DNA from: an uncultured Maribacter sp.
GTDB taxonomy: Bacteria > Bacteroidota > Bacteroidia > Flavobacteriales > Flavobacteriaceae
DNA length: 15,239 bases
Assembly (NCBI GenBank): GCA_905479535.1
Contig: CAJQMW010000115.1
Coordinates: 1-15,239, forward strand
Direction: 5' to 3'
Shown here: positions 14,728-15,239 of the stretch, in pieces
How the letters are laid out: each line of letters starts with the position of its first letter
Position numbering within the stretch: the first letter of the stretch is position 1
Notes under the pieces: model-generated
Told to the model about the DNA's origin: nothing
Database searches by the model: none
The model's input: only the letters and a program-made list of their open reading frames with translations
Program-made: the position numbers and the translations under genes

Positions 14728-15239
14728 ATGGTACTTCAATCTCGTTTACAATCTTGTTGATTATTTCCTCGGAAGTTATGTTTTCCGCTTCGGCCTCGTA
14801 AGTGATTCCGATTCTGTGCCTTAAAACGTCATGAACGACGGCCCTAACATCTTCAGGAACTACGTATCCCCTGCGCTTTATAAATGCATAACACTTGGCC
14901 GCGTTACCCAAGTTGATACTTCCCCTTGGTGATGCTCCAAAACTGATCAATGGTTTCAGGTTCTCCAGATTGTATTTTTCAGGATATCTAGTGGCAAAAA
15001 CAATATCCAAGATATATTTTTCAATTTTTTCGTCCATGTAAACCTCGCGGACCGCCTGTTGGGCACTTAGAATTTGCTTTAAGGAAACTACGGGTTTTAC
15101 CGTCTCGTACGCCCCTAAAAGGTTCTGGCGCATAATCATTTGTTCCTCGTTCATTTTGGGGTAGTCAATTACCGTTTTAAGCATAAAACGGTCTACCTGC
15201 GCTTCCGGCAAAGGATAGGTTCCTTCCTGTTCTACCGGG
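14726..15239 (-). CDS. moxR: MoxR-family AAA+ ATPase, 5' end cut by window edge
   Basis: The frame is open to the window edge, leaving the C-terminal 170 residues or so. It begins inside the AAA+ core at PVEQEGTYPLPEAQVDRFML, the conserved MoxR segment after sensor 1 that includes the arginine-finger region. It continues through the lid domain, where FGASPRGS carries the sensor-2 arginine. The Walker A and B motifs lie outside the window. MoxR ATPases act as cytoplasmic chaperone-like motors for VWA proteins, here presumably the DUF58 and BatA/BatB products. It is the first gene of the cluster visible here; the TAA stop overlaps the edge of the repeat element. An internal TTG at 15211 is not the true start. 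Confidence 0.96.
   Translation of the reverse strand, partial: PVEQEGTYPLPEAQVDRFMLKTVIDYPKMNEEQMIMRQNLLGAYETVKPVVSLKQILSAQQAVREVYMDEKIEKYILDIVFATRYPEKYNLENLKPLISFGASPRGSINLGNAAKCYAFIKRRGYVVPEDVRAVVHDVLRHRIGITYEAEAENITSEEIINKIVNEIEVP

Noticed and set aside
14726..15211. MoxR as a complete 161-residue gene starting at 15211
   Set aside because: That start is an internal TTG (the Leu of the PLPEAQ motif), and the frame continues upstream to the window edge with conserved MoxR sequence.
1..15239. CRISPR arrays, tRNA or rRNA genes, transposase, integrase or defence genes
   Set aside because: No spaced direct repeats, clover-leaf candidates or matching protein motifs were seen on either strand.

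Overview
The window looks like chromosomal DNA from a member of the Flavobacteriaceae (Bacteroidota), probably marine. This rests on the protein sequences (PheS, a full Bat/MoxR aerotolerance cluster in the Bacteroidota order, flavobacterial-style SulP transporters), the moderately AT-rich base composition, a TAnnTTTG-type promoter box, and short G/C-run interspersed repeats of a kind I associate with flavobacterial genomes. Every gene I can support is on the minus strand, so transcription runs from high to low coordinates. Nothing on the plus strand is convincing.

Region 15239-6541 is one long Bat-type cluster. In transcription order it holds a MoxR AAA+ ATPase (5' end outside the window), a DUF58 protein, a two-membrane-segment BatD-like protein, the two von Willebrand A proteins BatA and BatB, the TPR protein BatC, the large periplasmic BatD, and the TPR/SH3 protein BatE. 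Most junctions are 0-6 nt, as in a tightly coupled operon. The two clearest exceptions are filled by repeats: a 157-bp element with imperfect inverted ends between MoxR and DUF58, and a 34-bp near-perfect inverted repeat between BatA and BatB. The third loose junction, before BatA, is explained by a frameshift at the end of the BatD-like gene. If the frame is restored, that gene ends exactly at the BatA start codon. MoxR ATPases and VWA proteins are thought to act together as a chaperone-like envelope complex; in Bacteroides the bat genes were linked to oxygen tolerance.

Region 6479-6180 encodes a small one-helix membrane or secreted protein of unknown function with a TTG start.

Region 6110-1072 is an inorganic-carbon (or other anion) module: SulP transporter, tandem universal-stress-like protein, beta-carbonic anhydrase, a strong intrinsic terminator, and then a second, different SulP transporter. 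The second transporter keeps every residue I recall as forming the Na+ site of the cyanobacterial bicarbonate transporter BicA and has a STAS domain with a phosphorylatable serine. The first lacks both. The simplest reading is that the transporters bring in bicarbonate and the carbonic anhydrase interconverts it with CO2 for carboxylating enzymes or pH balance, but the substrate is inferred.

Region 1005-1 is pheS, complete except for its last few codons, with a possible promoter box just upstream.

No tRNA, rRNA, CRISPR array, transposase or phage gene was seen, and no gap exceeds about 160 bases. I found no wholly new system. The items most worth a second look are the paired but different SulP transporters around the carbonic anhydrase, the repeats in the Bat operon junctions, and the frameshift.
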